Source: Euphorbia lathyris (lineage: Eukaryota > Streptophyta > Magnoliopsida > Malpighiales > Euphorbiaceae). Taken from it: 64,000 nt of DNA. The notes beneath the pieces are model-generated. The model did no database searches and had not been told where the DNA came from. It saw only the letters and a program-made list of their open reading frames with translations. The stretch covers positions 74,895,001 through 74,959,000 of the forward strand of contig NC_088913.1 in assembly GCF_963576675.1 (NCBI RefSeq), in the 5' to 3' direction. A program made the position numbers and the translations under genes. How positions within the stretch are numbered: the stretch's first letter is position 1; the number at the start of each line of letters is the position of its first letter. Below, piece by piece: positions 11,901 through 24,435 of the stretch.

Positions 11901-12770
11901 GATTGCTGTACATCAAACAAGTAATAGCATATCAACATCTTTGAAAGTACAACTCTAAACTTAAAGACAGTCCAAATCAACAATATTCATTCACACTAAC
12001 ATGCAACCTTAACAACGTCTACGTATAAACATTCATTTGTCTCATTATCACTGTACATCATACAAGAAATAGCATATGACGATCGTTACAAACACAACTC
12101 TGAACTCACAGGGCATCAAATTAAAGACAACCCAAATCAACAAACGTCATTAACACTAACATGCAACCTTAACAACAACGACCATAAATTCGCAACAAAA
12201 GTACAAGAAAAATCGTATATACGAAATCCTATCGCAAAAACCCTAACTAAAAGAAACAAAACGTAACGAAATCGAGATTAGAGAGCGGTGCGAACCGTGT
12301 GTGTACCTTGATTTCCAAGCTTTTACACCCTCAAATAGTGGTCTTCAACCTTACTTCTGCTCCTTCATACTTCCTTAGGATTTTCCGTTTTCTTGGAAAA
12401 TAGGTTGGAAAAGAACCGTATGATGCAGGAGATGATGAATTTCGACTTTTCCCCTCCAAATTCCGACTTGATGGTGAGGTTTTTCAGTGGTTTGTGGTGC
12501 CTGGTAATGTTAAAGTTCGAAGGTTGGAATAGGAAGAGTTGCGCTGTTGGGGTCTGTGTTTTTTGGGTTTTATATATAAAATATTTAATTTAATCCCTGT
12601 TTTGCCCCTGGTCAAAATTTAGGTCCAAGTGCCACGTAAGAAAAAATGACGGAGTGAGTGAAAAAATCCGTTCTTTGCTAACGGCGTTTATCACAGACCT
12701 CCGTTTGCAAAAAAAAAAAAATCACAGGTCCCAGTTCGCAAATCCGGTATACCACATGCATTTTTTTTTG
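11901..12770 (-). mobile_element. MULE 5' flank with a candidate terminal inverted repeat
   Basis: 11901-12590 has no convincing gene and would be promoter and leader of the PB1-like frame. At about 12600-12770 a segment rich in ggtctgtgat, acaggtccc, ccggtatacc and poly-A/T runs has the look of a MULE terminal inverted repeat read inward on the minus strand. The opposite terminus is not in the window, so neither the inverted repeat nor a 9-bp target duplication can be confirmed. Confidence 0.45.
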
Positions 12771-13388
12771 TACTTATCCCTTTATTATTTTCTAGATGGT
12801 CATTATTTTTTTGTCCTTTGTCCTTTTTAACCCTTTTAACTTATATTTAGTTAGTTTGTGTGAAGCTTTATTATAATTTCTATTCTTAGAGTTTATCAAT
12901 CATGTAATGATCAACGAGGTAATAGACTAATGTCTAATTACTCCATTTAATTCTCATTGCATAAAATATACAAGAAAACTGCTACATTAAGTAATTAAAA
13001 GGACATAAGTACAAGTGACATGTGGTGCAATCTTTATCGTTAATCTTAGGACTTCGGTTTGATGGTGATGATTCAAGGAGAAAGTGATGTAGTGAAGTGA
13101 GGTATTGGGTAAGTTTTGTAGGCTGCTTCTAGAATGTACCATATAGATAAGTGGGATGAATTCAACTACTTTGGATTCATAAGACTCTTTTCATCTCTAA
13201 CTTTCTGTAAATCTCGCTAATATATAATGCTATTGATGCCTCCTTTTTATCCTTATTTTATAAACTCAAAAAAACTAAATCGAATCGGTTTTCGATTCTA
13301 AAAATAATTATTACTGGTTGTTTTGGTTTCAGTTTTGATATTTTTTTTTATTAAATATCCTATTCATTATAATAATTTATAAGATTAT
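12771..13388. other. AT-rich intergenic DNA upstream of the first UGT gene
   Basis: No ORF with family features, no repeat pairing and no clear promoter element was seen. It presumably includes distal regulatory DNA of the gene at 13653. Confidence 0.5.
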
Positions 13389-13535
13389 AATGGCAACTTT
13401 TCAAGCAACCTCTATTTGACAATTTTTTAAGTAAAGGTTGCCAAACGGCTGTGAATGAAAGAGACAATAAAATATTATATTTTGAGATTATGTGTTAAAT
13501 TTTGACATTTGTTTAGGCACCGGAGATGCTGTAAG
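13389..13535 (-). mobile_element. MITE fragment related to the one at 26530-26962
   Basis: On the minus strand it reads cagcatctccggtgcct, then an aatttaacacataat stretch, then aaatataatattttatt. This matches the left part of the 26.5 kb MITE (agcatctc, aacttaacacatcat, aaatataatattttatt). It lies about 120 bp upstream of the start codon of the first UGT gene, so it could affect that promoter. Confidence 0.55.
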
Positions 13536-13652
13536 AAGTTCCAAAATTGAATAATTATTGTAACCAAAAAAACAAACTCAATAATTATTCAACAACTTTC
13601 AAGCACTCTAATTAATGCTACCAACAATAATATAAGAAGTAAGGAACCACAA

Positions 13653-16265
13653 ATGAACTTGGAAGCAATTAAGCCACGAACTATGAACAAGTCTCATGAT
13701 ATGCAGCAAACAAAATATGGTCGGAAAATATTACTGTTTCCGTTACCTTTACAAGGTCACATAAATCCCATGATTCAACTCGCAAACATATTACATTCAA
13801 AAGGGTTTTCTATTGTTATAATTCATACTAGTTTCAACTCTCTTGATTCTTCAAATTACCGTCATTTTACTTTCCACTCAATTCCTGACCGATTATCAGA
13901 GGATGAAGCTTCAACTGAAGATGTTATAGCACTTCTTTCGATCCTCAATGTCAGATGTGTTGAGGCTTTGAGGAATTGCTTGGCTAAGTTGGTATTAGAT
14001 GAATGTTTAGGTTGTTTAATCACAGATGTTATGTGGTACTTTGCTCGAGGTGTTGCTGAACAATTCAAGATCCCAACAATTGGTCTTAGGACAACTAATG
14101 TGTGTTCTTTCCTTGGATTTGCTGCCTTCCCACTTCTACGGGACTTGGGTTATCTCTCTATTCATGGTAAGTAAATATCTCCCTTTTTTACATATCTCTA
14201 TCCATAATTATCTCCCAATTCATGGTATAGTTCGAACCAACAGAAAATTTAGGTGTGCCGGATGCGTAATATAAAAGCTAGTTATTCATGACTCTAATTA
14301 TGAGGTTAAACTTATAGTTAAGATTTAAAAATAACTTATATTATTATTATTATTTATGTCTCATCGCTCTGGTGCATATTACTTTATTTGGTACAACATA
14401 ACCTTATCTTAAGGTGTGTTAAAAATTCTATCAATTAATGAGGATTCAAACTCTCGATATTGATGTCAAAGCTATTCTTACATCTTAGCTATCGGTTCAA
14501 GATTTAAGTTCAAATGGCTCCTTATAACAACCTCTTTTATTGGTGAAATTTCAATATAGGATAGGATGAGTTTGTCTTGTACACGTTTCAAGTTCAGGAT
14601 ATATTCACATAAGGGGTGCATCAGAGATAATAATAAATGTTATTCTTGAGCTTTAACTATAAATTTAAATTTTTGGTTCAATTATTTTGTTGATATGCTA
14701 TTAGATACCCTTAAACCAAGTGATCAATAGTCCGAATTCTAGATCTCATTTATTAATGGAATTTCAATATATGGTAAGATGAATTTGTATTACACGTCCT
14801 TGGGTATTTACATGATCACGTGTATTATATATAATAATAAAAGTTATTGTTGGAACCAACGTGAGATTTATTGAAAAGGCAACTCAGCCAGCTCGCTGGT
14901 TTAGTGATTGTGCTCAAGAGTACACTGGACCTGACCTACTAATAGTCATCTCATCTGAGGGCAAAGCACAAAGAAAGGAAAAACCGTACTTCCTAGCCTA
15001 TTCTATCCACTCATCTCGCTCGCCTTTAACCATGAGTTTAAACTTTTGATTAAAATTGTTTCATGGCACATCATATCAAACTTTCTTTTTTTCTTTGGGA
15101 AAATAAAAATTATTCCTTCAATCTTACAGCACGATAACTCTATACATATTGTAAGTTTGTTAATATAGTTATATCGCTAAACTCTCCATCTTACCTAATA
15201 AGAGGCTTTAATATCATATAAACAAATTATTTGACTCAAAAACTTTAGTTGATATTATGTGTCTAACTAAGGTCTAAGAATTCTTGTTTTAATATTGTTT
15301 TCAGTAATTATAGATATAATTGTTTATTTAGAAAGAAAAAACTCCCAAAACAGTGGTTATTACTTTGATCCATCTTTCTTGTTGCAGAAGGCCGATTAGA
15401 TGAAGCAGTGCAAGAGCTTCCACCATTAAGAGTGAAAGATATTCCAACAATCCAAACAAAAGATCCAGACACTCTTTACAACTTGATAGACAAAGTGATG
15501 AACCAAACAAAAGAATTTTCAGGACTAATATGGAATTCATGTGAAGAACTTGAGCAACATTCATTTCAAAAACTCAAAAAAGACTTCCCAATCCAAATGT
15601 ATCCAATAGGACCATTTCACAAACACTTTCAAGCACTTTCAACTAGTTTACTACCACAAGACCAAACCTGCATTTCATGGCTAGACACTAAACCTCCTAA
15701 CTCTGTCCTCTATGTAAGCTTTGGCAGCATTGCAGCTATAACCAAGGCTGAATTTCATGAAATAGCTTGGGGTTTAGCCAATAGCAATCACCCTTTCTTG
15801 TGGGTGGTTCGACCAGGTTTAGTCGGTGGTTCGGGTTGGTTTGAGCCATTGCCTGATGGGTTCATGGAGATGGTGGGTGAAAGAGGGTGCATTGTCAAAT
15901 GGGCTCCTCAGCAAGAGGTGCTAGGACATCCTGCTATTGGTGGATTTTGGACACATAATGGATGGAATTCAACTTTGGAGAGTATATGTGAAGGTGTGCC
16001 TATGATTTGTATGCCTAATTTTGGTGATCAAATGGTGAATGCAAGATATGTGAGTGATGTTTGGGGAGTTGGAATTCATTTGGAGGGTAAAATTAAGAGA
16101 GAAGATGTGAAAATTGCAATTAAGAGGTTGTTGGAGGAGGAAGAAGGGAAGGACTTGAAAAAGAGGGTTTTGCATTTGAAGGAGAAACTTGATCTTTGTT
16201 CAAGGGAAGGAGGATCTTCTTATTGTTATCTTGAGAATTTGATCAATTATATTTTGTCTCTTTAG
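13653..16265 (+). CDS. UDP-glycosyltransferase, UGT76-like (gene 1 of tandem pair)
   Basis: A family 1 UGT moving a sugar from a UDP-sugar (usually UDP-glucose) to a small lipophilic acceptor in the cytosol. Two exons: 13653-14166 and 15388-16265, with intron GTAAGT...TTGCAG in phase 1, giving 463 residues, normal for the family. The N-terminal domain starts FPLPLQGHINPM with the presumed catalytic His36. The presumed Asp partner is in LITDVMW (about 124). The PSPG box (about 343-386) begins WAPQQEVLGHP and ends FGDQ; the final Gln fits UDP-glucose use. Three positions are odd: Asn362 replaces the usual Cys in HCGWNS, and Met380 and Asn382 replace the usual Trp and Phe in CWPFFGDQ. A second in-frame ATG at 13683 would trim ten residues. 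The acceptor cannot be told from sequence. The closest look is UGT76, by the N terminus and the PPLRVKD segment. It heads a direct tandem with the gene at 17437. Confidence 0.85.
14167..15387 (+). other. Intron of the first UGT gene (1221 bp)
   Basis: It starts GTAAGT and ends TTCTTGTTGCAG. It holds an imperfect internal duplication (aatttcaatata segments near 14548 and 14761) but no coding domain. The small ORFs at 14026 and 14861 are not genes. The paralogue's intron at the same site is only 274 bp, so this one has grown. Confidence 0.8.
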
Positions 16266-17436
16266 CTTGAACTAGCTATTGATGTTTATGAGCTAAGGAT
16301 AAGGATAGAATTTTGTGTTTGAAGTGGGTTGGTATTTTAATTTAGTTTAAAATCAAACTGAATAATGTCTCATAAAAAGTCTCACTTTTCAAAAATCAGC
16401 TTGGGGTTAATTGTTTAATTTATTTGAATTTGAGTTCACCTCTAATTGAAAATCTAATAAAATTCAAGACCTCAGTAAATCTGATACCAGCTTTTGATGA
16501 GTAGAATATATATGTTATCATCTTTACTGAATAATGGCGTGAATGTGAATTTGTGAATATGTTATTAGTTAATATTATATTATATATGTATTATATTTAG
16601 TCAATCACTGCTAGTAGCAAATCTTCCCATGCTTGCCAATGAGGCGAATTTAAGTAGGCAACATCTTAGTGGCGAATCTCTAAAGAAAAAACTTTAGGGG
16701 GAAAGACTAAGCTCCAACTCCTCATTTAAGAAATGCCAAATAAGACCGTCATATCTATCCTAGAAAGGTACCACCATATTGCAAATGATATTTGCCTCTG
16801 AATGATTGAACCAACTCTCGACTTTGCCCAGATTCTACAGTCTCGTATAAAGGATAAACAAGGAACTCACAATATCATTACAATTCGCATAAGTACTACG
16901 TAATGTAACCATTCGATTATCATCATTAGCAAGTCACGAATCCTTCCGAATAAACACCTTATCTTTTCTCCTTATTTAACTTTGAACAAACGACTCACCA
17001 AGATTTGGGAAGAAGAAAATTGCTCATACAGATAATAGGCATAGCCTGAATCATTCATTTAAGTAACAAGTTGAGAAGATTATTCTGATATTCTAAAAGT
17101 CGAGCTAATTCAACTTTTTGTACAAGTCTAGGTGGGGGTGATGTATTAAGCAATAAATATTCTATTACACAATTATTTCAAAATAAAACTAAAAAATGCA
17201 TTGTCTTTGTCTACATATTATAGTTTTGAAGCAATTCTGTAACGAGAAGAAACTAGATTAAACAAATGATTCAGTTGTTATCAAGTATCAATTTATTTTA
17301 TTTTTTTTCTGATCATGAATGTCAAAGACAAGAACTAGGACTTCCGATCATCTATTCAAAGTTAGTGGATGAGATGAGAATAGTAAAATTAGGAAGGGAT
17401 TCATCTTCTTGATCTCTTCTGCAACTGTAATTAGCT
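16266..17436. other. Intergenic DNA between the two tandem UGT genes
   Basis: It contains the 3' region of gene 1 and the promoter of gene 2. I see no ORF with family features, no element termini and no clear TATA box at a convincing distance. Confidence 0.6.
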
Positions 17437-19126
17437 ATGGAAATCCTGGCAGAATCCCATTCGCAGAAGAAGAAAAGCCGCAGACTTCTTCTCTTTCCGT
17501 TGCCATTAGAAGGTCACATGAATCCAATGCTTCATTTAGCAAAAATCCTCTACTCAGAAGGTTTCTCAATTACTATACTCCACACCAATTTCAACTCTCC
17601 AAACCCATCCGATCATCCTTACTTCACTTTCTGCTCAATCCCCGAAGGCCTTTCAGAAACCGAAGCCGCTACATATGATGAAGATGTTATAGCTACCGTT
17701 TCTGCCATGAATGTTAGATGTGCTGACCCATTTCGTGATTGCTTGGCTAATCTATTGTCAGGTGATCTGAAGGAGCCAGTTGCTTGCTTGATTACAGATG
17801 CTGTTTGGGATTTCATCGGAGCTGTTGCTGCTAGTTTTAAGCTCCCTTGGATTGCTCTTCCAACTAGCAATATCTCTTCCTTTCTCTTTTGTGATGCTTA
17901 CCCATATCTGCGGGACAAAGGGTATATGGCTACCAAAGGTTTGTACTTTTGATTTCTTTCAATGCTGGAAAGACTTTCTGTTCTAGATATTGCCTATTAC
18001 CTGTTTGATTTTTGGCTTCAACTACTGCATTTAGAGTTTGAATTTCTATAAATAGAAATAGTACAAATGGTGGCATTGAAATTTTTGTTTTGTTTGTCAA
18101 TCAATTTTATTGGGAAGGAAAGAACATACTTTCAAATTCACGAAGCAATATATTGAATTATATTCTATACCTTCAGACTGGCATCTTCTAATTATATTAA
18201 CTTCTATTTCAGATTCTCTATTAAATGAGGCAGTTCCAGAACTTCCACTCCTAGAAGTTGAAGATGTGCCAGAACTTCCGCCTCTAAGTATTAAAGACAT
18301 GCCAGAAATTGAAACAGGAAACCCAGATGATTTCTTCCATTTGATAGCTAATATGTTCAATAAGCCTAAGAGCTCCTCCGGAATGATTTGGAACTCCTTT
18401 GAAGAATTGGAAGATGCTGCACTGCTCAAATGCCATGAGGTATTCCGCGTCCGACAGTTTGTAATAGGACCGTCCCACAAGTATTTTCAAGTCCCTTCAA
18501 GCAGTAGCTTAATATCACAAGACAAGAATTCAATTTCTTGGTTAGACAAACAAGAGCCAAACTCTGTGCTTTATATAAGCTTTGGTAGCACTGGAATGAT
18601 AAATGAAGCTGATTTTTTAGAAATTGCTTGGGGTTTAGCAAATAGCAAACAACCATTCTTGTGGGTTATTCGGCCTGGTTCAGTTCTGGGCTCAGAATGG
18701 CTTGAACATTTGCCGAATGAGTTCTATCATATGGCCCCTGAAAGGGGCTGCATAGTGAAATGGGCACCGCAACTGGAGGTGCTTGCTCATCCTGCTACTG
18801 GTGGATTTTGGACGCATTGTGGTTGGAATTCAACTTTGGAGAGTATTTCAGAAGGGGTTCCATTGATATGTTGGCCTTTTTTTGGTGATCAGAAGATAAA
18901 TGCAAGGTATGCAACTGATGTTTGGAAGATTGGAATACATTTAGAACATAAGCTAGAAAGAGGGGAGATAGAGAAGGCAATTAAAAGGCTAATGGTTGGA
19001 ACAGAGGGAAAGGAAATAAGAGAAAGAATAATGTGTTTGAAGGAAAAGGTAGATATTTGTCTAAACAAAGGAGGATCTTCATACCAATCTCTTCACAGCT
19101 TGGTTAGTTACATATTATCATTCTAA
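17437..19126 (+). CDS. UDP-glycosyltransferase, UGT76-like (gene 2 of tandem pair)
   Basis: Same enzyme class and gene plan as the neighbour at 13653. Exons are 17437-17938 and 18213-19126. The 274-bp intron (GTTTGT...TTTCAG) is in phase 1 at the equivalent site, giving 471 residues. The presumed catalytic His27 lies in FPLPLEGHMNPM and the presumed Asp in LITDAVWD (about 122). The PSPG box (about 351-394) is canonical: WAPQLEVLAHP, HCGWNS, CWPFFGDQ. Start choice: the first ATG of the frame, giving a normal N terminus. Oddity: just after the intron, PELPLLEVED is followed by PELPPLSIKD, a roughly 30-bp in-frame duplication of the segment that is single in gene 1. Because every canonical residue is kept, this copy is the better candidate for full activity. 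The acceptor is unknown. Confidence 0.9.
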
Positions 19127-19348
19127 TCCAATTGCTTTCTTAATGATAAAAATACATATTTTGCATACAATTCTACAATTTTCGTACACATTATTATAAC
19201 TGAGTCTAAATGCATAGATAATGAATTAAGCTAAGTATACACCGTGAGAAATTTCAGTATACGTCTAGAGCAGATGACACTGATCTTATGATTAATCACA
19301 AAAACCATAAATTTAAAGCATTTGAATGATTACTCTGTGAAGTTTGCA

Positions 19349-20857
19349 TCAGTTATCTTGTGATTTCATGCACATTTGTCTGATATCTTGGATCAACTGA
19401 TTGAGATTAGACGAAGACGATCCACCTTCAGCTACACTCTTTCTGGCCAATTCTGCCATCCGGGCCGCTGATTTCACAAACACTTCTCTCCTATCCACCA
19501 TTAAATCATTGACCATTTTTTCAACAATTCGTCTATCACAAACGTCCTTCATATCCAATCCTAACTTCCAAACCTCGCTCACAAATCTGCTATTCACTTG
19601 CTGATCAGCGAAAAAAGGCCAACAAATCATCGGCACACCAGCTACTATACTTTCCAAAGTTGAGTTCCATCCACTGTGTGTCAAAAACCCACCAATCGCT
19701 GTATGTGCTAAAACTTCTTCCTGAGGTGCCCATTTCACAACATATCCATTCTCCTTCGGACCTTCCTGAAACTGCTCTGGAATTTCTTCCATGTCGGTAA
19801 CGGAATCAGCTCTTATAACCCAAAGAAACCGTTTCTTGCTGCTAACAATTCCATGCCAAAACTCCATCAGCTGATCTTTCGTAATCATCGTAATGCTTCC
19901 GAAGCTTATATAGAGTACTGATTGTAAAGGTTGAGTGTTCAACCATGTGATGCAAGTTCTGTCTACTTGCCGGAGACTATTAGACGATTGGTATGATTCT
20001 TGTGTTTTTGTCTTTAGGAGCTCATGGAGAGGTCCAATGGCATAGATTTTTGGACATTCCTTGCATATTTGAGATAGAATTGGTCCTTCTAAATCTTCAA
20101 ATGTGTTTAGAATCAATGCTTCTGCTTGAGATGATTTCCTTGTCTCTTTTGTTAAAATCTGAAGATTAGGGTCTTGTGTGTCATTAACTCTGCAGAAGCT
20201 TGGAAGATCTCTGCACCTCAGGAAGATTTCCATTCCGGGAACTTTTGTTATGATTCTGTCCATGTCTTCTTCTCCTGAAATTTTAGTATACAACATAAAA
20301 TCTCACAATCAAACATGTTTGAAAAACTGCAATTTAGGCAATTTAGGCAACAAACCTTTGATAGGAAGTTGGGCAGCTTGAACAATATCCAGAACAGAGA
20401 AATAAGCCCAGAAAGAACAAGCACTTATAGTTCGAAAATGGATAAATGGAATTCTGAACTAATTTGCAATCTCAGAAACAAATGCTAGAATTCCATCCAT
20501 TATAATGCAGTTAACAGGAGGGCTACTTTCCAAAATGATCCTTTTGAAAACTGGTTTAGTAACCAAATCCATGGACTCCATTACATCTACGAATCGAAGA
20601 CCTAAAGAGTGATCTATAGGTAGAAATTCAGGTACTGTTTTGAGTTCAAAATCTGGATATTTCTGAAAACGGGTATGAAAATCTGTGAAACGGGTTAGAA
20701 GATCATAGTTGTGAATTGTGGTTATGAAGGTAACTTTAAGAGTAGCAAGGCTTAGAATCTCAGCTAGTTTAAGCATGGAGTTTATATGGCCTTGGATTGG
20801 TAAAGGAAATATTACTACATGAGGAGGAAGATGGAGAACAGCAGGCTCTTTCTCCAT
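19349..20857 (-). pseudogene. UDP-glycosyltransferase, UGT709-like, with premature stop
   Basis: Exon 1 is 20857-20356 and exon 2 is 20274-19349. The intron (GTTTGT...TTTCAG) is in phase 1 at the same position as in both neighbours. The N terminus (HVVIFPLPIQGHINSMLKLA) and the overall look match the UGT709/UGT85 branch that includes iridoid-type glucosyltransferases, so it is a different subfamily from the plus-strand pair. The PSPG box is complete (WAPQEEVLAHT, HSGWNSTLES, CWPFFADQ). The only visible lesion is an in-frame TAG at 20461-20459 (codon 133), in the segment SEIAN-stop-FRIPFIHFRT where other UGTs read on. Exon 2 is entirely open, so the lesion may be recent or allelic. Without the stop the frame would be 475 codons. 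Confidence 0.85.
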
Positions 20858-21243
20858 TTTCTTTTAATTTCTTTTTTCTGTTGCCTTGGGAATCTTATGT
20901 CCAACACTTGCACATATATGTACAGATTAAATGATTATATATTTTTGAGGTGTTAGAGAGAAGAGACGGTGGATAACAACTCTGTTTATTTTTTTATTCC
21001 AAAAAATTATAATGGTTGAAAATTACAGTAATAGACATCTAGGACTTGTAATTTGCATCCCTACCCTTAAGGATTGGGTTTCAAACTCAAAGATGTATTT
21101 ATATGCAAGAAATAGGATATAATATTTTTCAGTCTTTCCTAGTTGTTTTGTTGACTAAAACATCAATATTGTTCAAGAATGAAAATATACTTTGAATTAA
21201 TACACAAGAATACAATTATATGATACAGTAGAAAAGGATGTAC
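20858..21243. other. Intergenic DNA upstream of the UGT709-like pseudogene
   Basis: AT-rich, no coding domain seen. It separates the pseudogene from a smaller relic of the same subfamily. Confidence 0.5.
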
Positions 21244-21366
21244 CTTGAATAGGAAATTGGCAGGCTTCAATAATTGCAGGAATGGCATACTAAGCCCAAA
21301 AAGAAGAAGCACTAATTGTACCAAAACGAACAGTTGGAATCTGAAGCTCAAGAGCAACATAAGAGT
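21244..21366 (-). pseudogene. Relic of UGT709-like exon 1 (3' end only)
   Basis: The minus strand encodes the end of exon 1: ELQIPTVRFGTISASSFWA, an in-frame TAG, then AIPAIIEACQFPIQG and an intact donor site (caag/gtac at 21244/21243). This corresponds to the same segment of the gene at 20857. The rest of the gene is absent. The relic shows that a second UGT709-like copy once lay here. Confidence 0.75.
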
Positions 21367-21372
21367 ATATCT

Positions 21373-21860
21373 AATGGATGTTACAAGTTTGTTATTTGTA
21401 TTAAGACTTGTTGACGGGTCCGGGTATCCGTCCGGCCAGCCTAGGCCTGTGTCCCCTAGACTGGGCTTGGACATGCGAATTTATTTCTAGGTCTAACCTG
21501 GCCCCGGCTGGTCAAATCCGGCCTCTTTTTTGGGTGGGCTTGGAATTTATAAATATAATACGGGCCGGCTTAGCCCGTCCGTCTATTAATATTAATTTTT
21601 AAGTATAAATTAATTTTTTATTATAAAAAATTATACATATATATTTAGATGAGCTTATATGGACTGGATTTGAGATTTGATTTTTGACCGTAAACCTGAC
21701 CCAACCCGAGGTCGTTTAAATTAACAACGGGTTGGACTGAGCATTTTTAGACAAGAGCCTGCTAGACCTAGCCCGATCCATGAATATATCTATTTATAAC
21801 GGATGTTACAAGTTCATTATTTGTAATGTATGTTACAAGTTTGTTATTTGTAACAACTAA
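21373..21860. repeat. GC-rich insert between direct repeats
   Basis: A segment around ggatgttacaagtttgtt lies at 21376, again at 21796 and once more at 21828. Between the first two is a GC-rich stretch with cgggtccgggtatccg, ggcctaggtct-like and gggccggcttagcccg strings that looks like a plant short repetitive element. No clear terminal inverted repeat was found. Confidence 0.4.
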
Positions 21861-22008
21861 TCATTATACCGGTTGTGTTTATGTTGTTACAATTTTAAAT
21901 AAACTAGTCTTACACCCGTGCAATGCACGGTTTATATTATATTTTTAAATATATCAAATATAATTAATATAATATTTGATTTTGAAAAAAATGCACATTT
22001 AATTTAAG

Positions 22009-22160
22009 GGTTAGGTTATGCTTATTTTGTTTTTGACAAAGTAAGCCTTTGTTTTCTCTTCCATTGAATGGTGATGAACTCTGACAAAGTAAGTTCATCC
22101 AATGGTAGAAAAAACAAAGTACTTACTTTGTCAAAAACAAAGTAAGCATATTTAAGGTTC
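22009..22160. mobile_element. MITE with tgacaaagtaag arms, copy 1
   Basis: Arms around gcttattttgtttttgacaa and its complement pair over about 130 bp. The loop half-sites gatgaactctgacaaagtaa and tccaatggtagaaaaaacaa match the copy at 32983-33143. Ends are less clear than in that copy. Confidence 0.65.
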
Positions 22161-22321
22161 TGATCATTATTTTTGAGATGAAAGTATAAAAATAAACCTT
22201 ATAGTTTCGGTAATTTTCAAACACAATTTCGTGTTTTCAAAACGTGATAAAAATGGGATTGAGATATTCATTCCGTTAGCAAAGACAATTCAAAGTGAGT
22301 AATAGTGTTAAAAAAGTTAAA

Positions 22322-22430
22322 ATAATACACTCGCGCGATGCACGATATGTATACTATTTTTAAATATATCAAATATAATTAAATTAATATGATATTTGGT
22401 TTTGAAAAAATATACATATTTAAGCCACTG
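22322..22430 (-). repeat. Second, decayed Helitron 3' end
   Basis: About 95 bp (gcgcgatgcacgatatgta ... aatatatcaaatataatta) repeat the 3' terminal segment at 21908-22000 in the same orientation. The hairpin is imperfect and the CTAG is lost. Tandem 3' ends are known for Helitrons. Confidence 0.55.
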
Positions 22431-23927
22431 GCCAATTTAATTTTTTATTATCAAGTCTTTGATCTTTTAAATTAATACAGTAAGGTGATGTTCTTTTTTA
22501 TTGAAATTAAATTAAATTAAATTAACTGAACTGAAATTAATTTAACTTAACCAAATAATTATAATTATACTAATTATATATATAATGATAAATTTTAATT
22601 ATAATAAATAATGATAAATTAATTAAACTTACTTATATTGAAATTAAGTAAAAAAGATTAGGGCCTAAGCTCATGATCAATTTTTTTTTAACACAGTAAC
22701 TATCTAATTTTTAAATAGAAACATTAAGCCATTGATTATTTATTTATTAACACATTATAAACTCTTCTTAGATGATCCAGTTATACGTCTGATTCAAAGC
22801 GTATGTCTCTATTTTAACATGTCAATTGACATATAGATTTTCACGTCAAATAAATTCGTAACTATTTTATTTTAGAAGAACAATAATCTCCTGAAAATTT
22901 TAAGCATTCTAAATTAAATTTAAATTACTCATATAAATGGTATGCCATAGCTGCTTAATGTATTTTTTAGTTTGAATAATTGATAAGGGTTGTCAATGTT
23001 ATATTGAAATATGATTAATATATGTTGTAATTTAATTATCGTCCGCTAGTTTGTTATTATCTAGTTATCATGGCTATCATCTATTTGATTTCTTATTTTT
23101 GATATAAACAATTAGTATTATCTATATCTCATTTTATTACTTGATGCTTCAGAACTATTTATTGTTAAGTGAGTTATGTGCACCGTTTTTTCATCCTCTT
23201 TTTTTTTTTTATATAGAAAATAACAATATCATCAACCTTAAATCATGGGTCTGCTATATATTCACTTTTTGTTTTTAATTATTCATATAACTCATGTGTG
23301 AAATAGAGACTTAATGTATTAAAAAATAATTGATACATTTAAAAAATTGAGACTGAATATGTTAAAATATAATTAATTAATGATTTAGCCTATTCATTTG
23401 AAAGATTGAAGACCAAGATTTAATATACTAAAAAATAATTGATTAATAATTTAGAATATATCAAAAGCAATAAAGAAAACAGAGAATATAAATTGATAGT
23501 ATATAAAATATTATATTCTTCTTGTAAAATACTAACTAAATGAAAATAAATAAATAAATAAATATTTATCAAAATAACTTAAGTATATAAAGGAACCAAA
23601 GCCTTTTATTCGGGAGGATAAAAAAGAACAGAAAATGAGTGAGTAACAATATCATTGTACATCTCTTCAGAAAAAAAGAAAACAATATTATTGTACATGT
23701 TAGTATATTATTGTAAAAAACAAAGTAAGAATAGCCTTTACCTGGGCGAGTTACATAAAATTGACATTCGATGTATAAGATTGATTCTAAAACTGTCAAA
23801 CATTACTAAACATATACTATTTTATTTGTCATCCAATTGATACATCCATTAGATTTTGGCCATTATCTATTAATATCTTTTTGTTTAAATGAAAAAAAGT
23901 AAAATATGGACTTAGGAAAGAAAAAAA

Positions 23928-24435
23928 GGTTAAATGCACCACTGGTCACTGAACTTACATGGTTATCTTAAAATGGTCACTCAACTTCAATTTGTCTCAA
24001 TAAAATCACTCAACTTTGAATTTTGTCTCAATTAGATCACTATGACGATTTCAATGATTAAAAACATCGGAATGATGACATAAGTGATACGTCAATATGG
24101 GACAACTCATATTTCTAACTGAAATGACACATGACATCCACATATGCGTCACATGGCTATCACGTGTCGATTATTTTTATGAAAAAAAACTAAAATTTAG
24201 TATTTTTCATAAAAATACCCAGCATGTGACTGTCACATTTCGTTTCGGTGAGAGATTTGAGTTAACTCATGTTGACGTGTAACCTATGTTATTATTTCGA
24301 TGCGTTTTAACCATTAAAATTAACGGAGTGACCTAATTGAGACAAAACTCAAAATTGAGTGATTTTATTGAGAGAAATTGAAGTTGAGTGACCATTTTGA
24401 TACAACCATGTAATTTTAGTATTCTATAGTTATCC
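23928..24435. mobile_element. Long-TIR element (508 bp), MULE-type MITE
   Basis: Both ends carry arms of about 110 bp in inverted orientation: ttacatggtt, tcaaaatggtcactcaactt-like and ttttgtctcaattag segments recur on the two strands. Outer ends are GGTTAA and TTATCC. There is no coding capacity and no convincing target duplication in the A-rich flanks. Confidence 0.65.
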
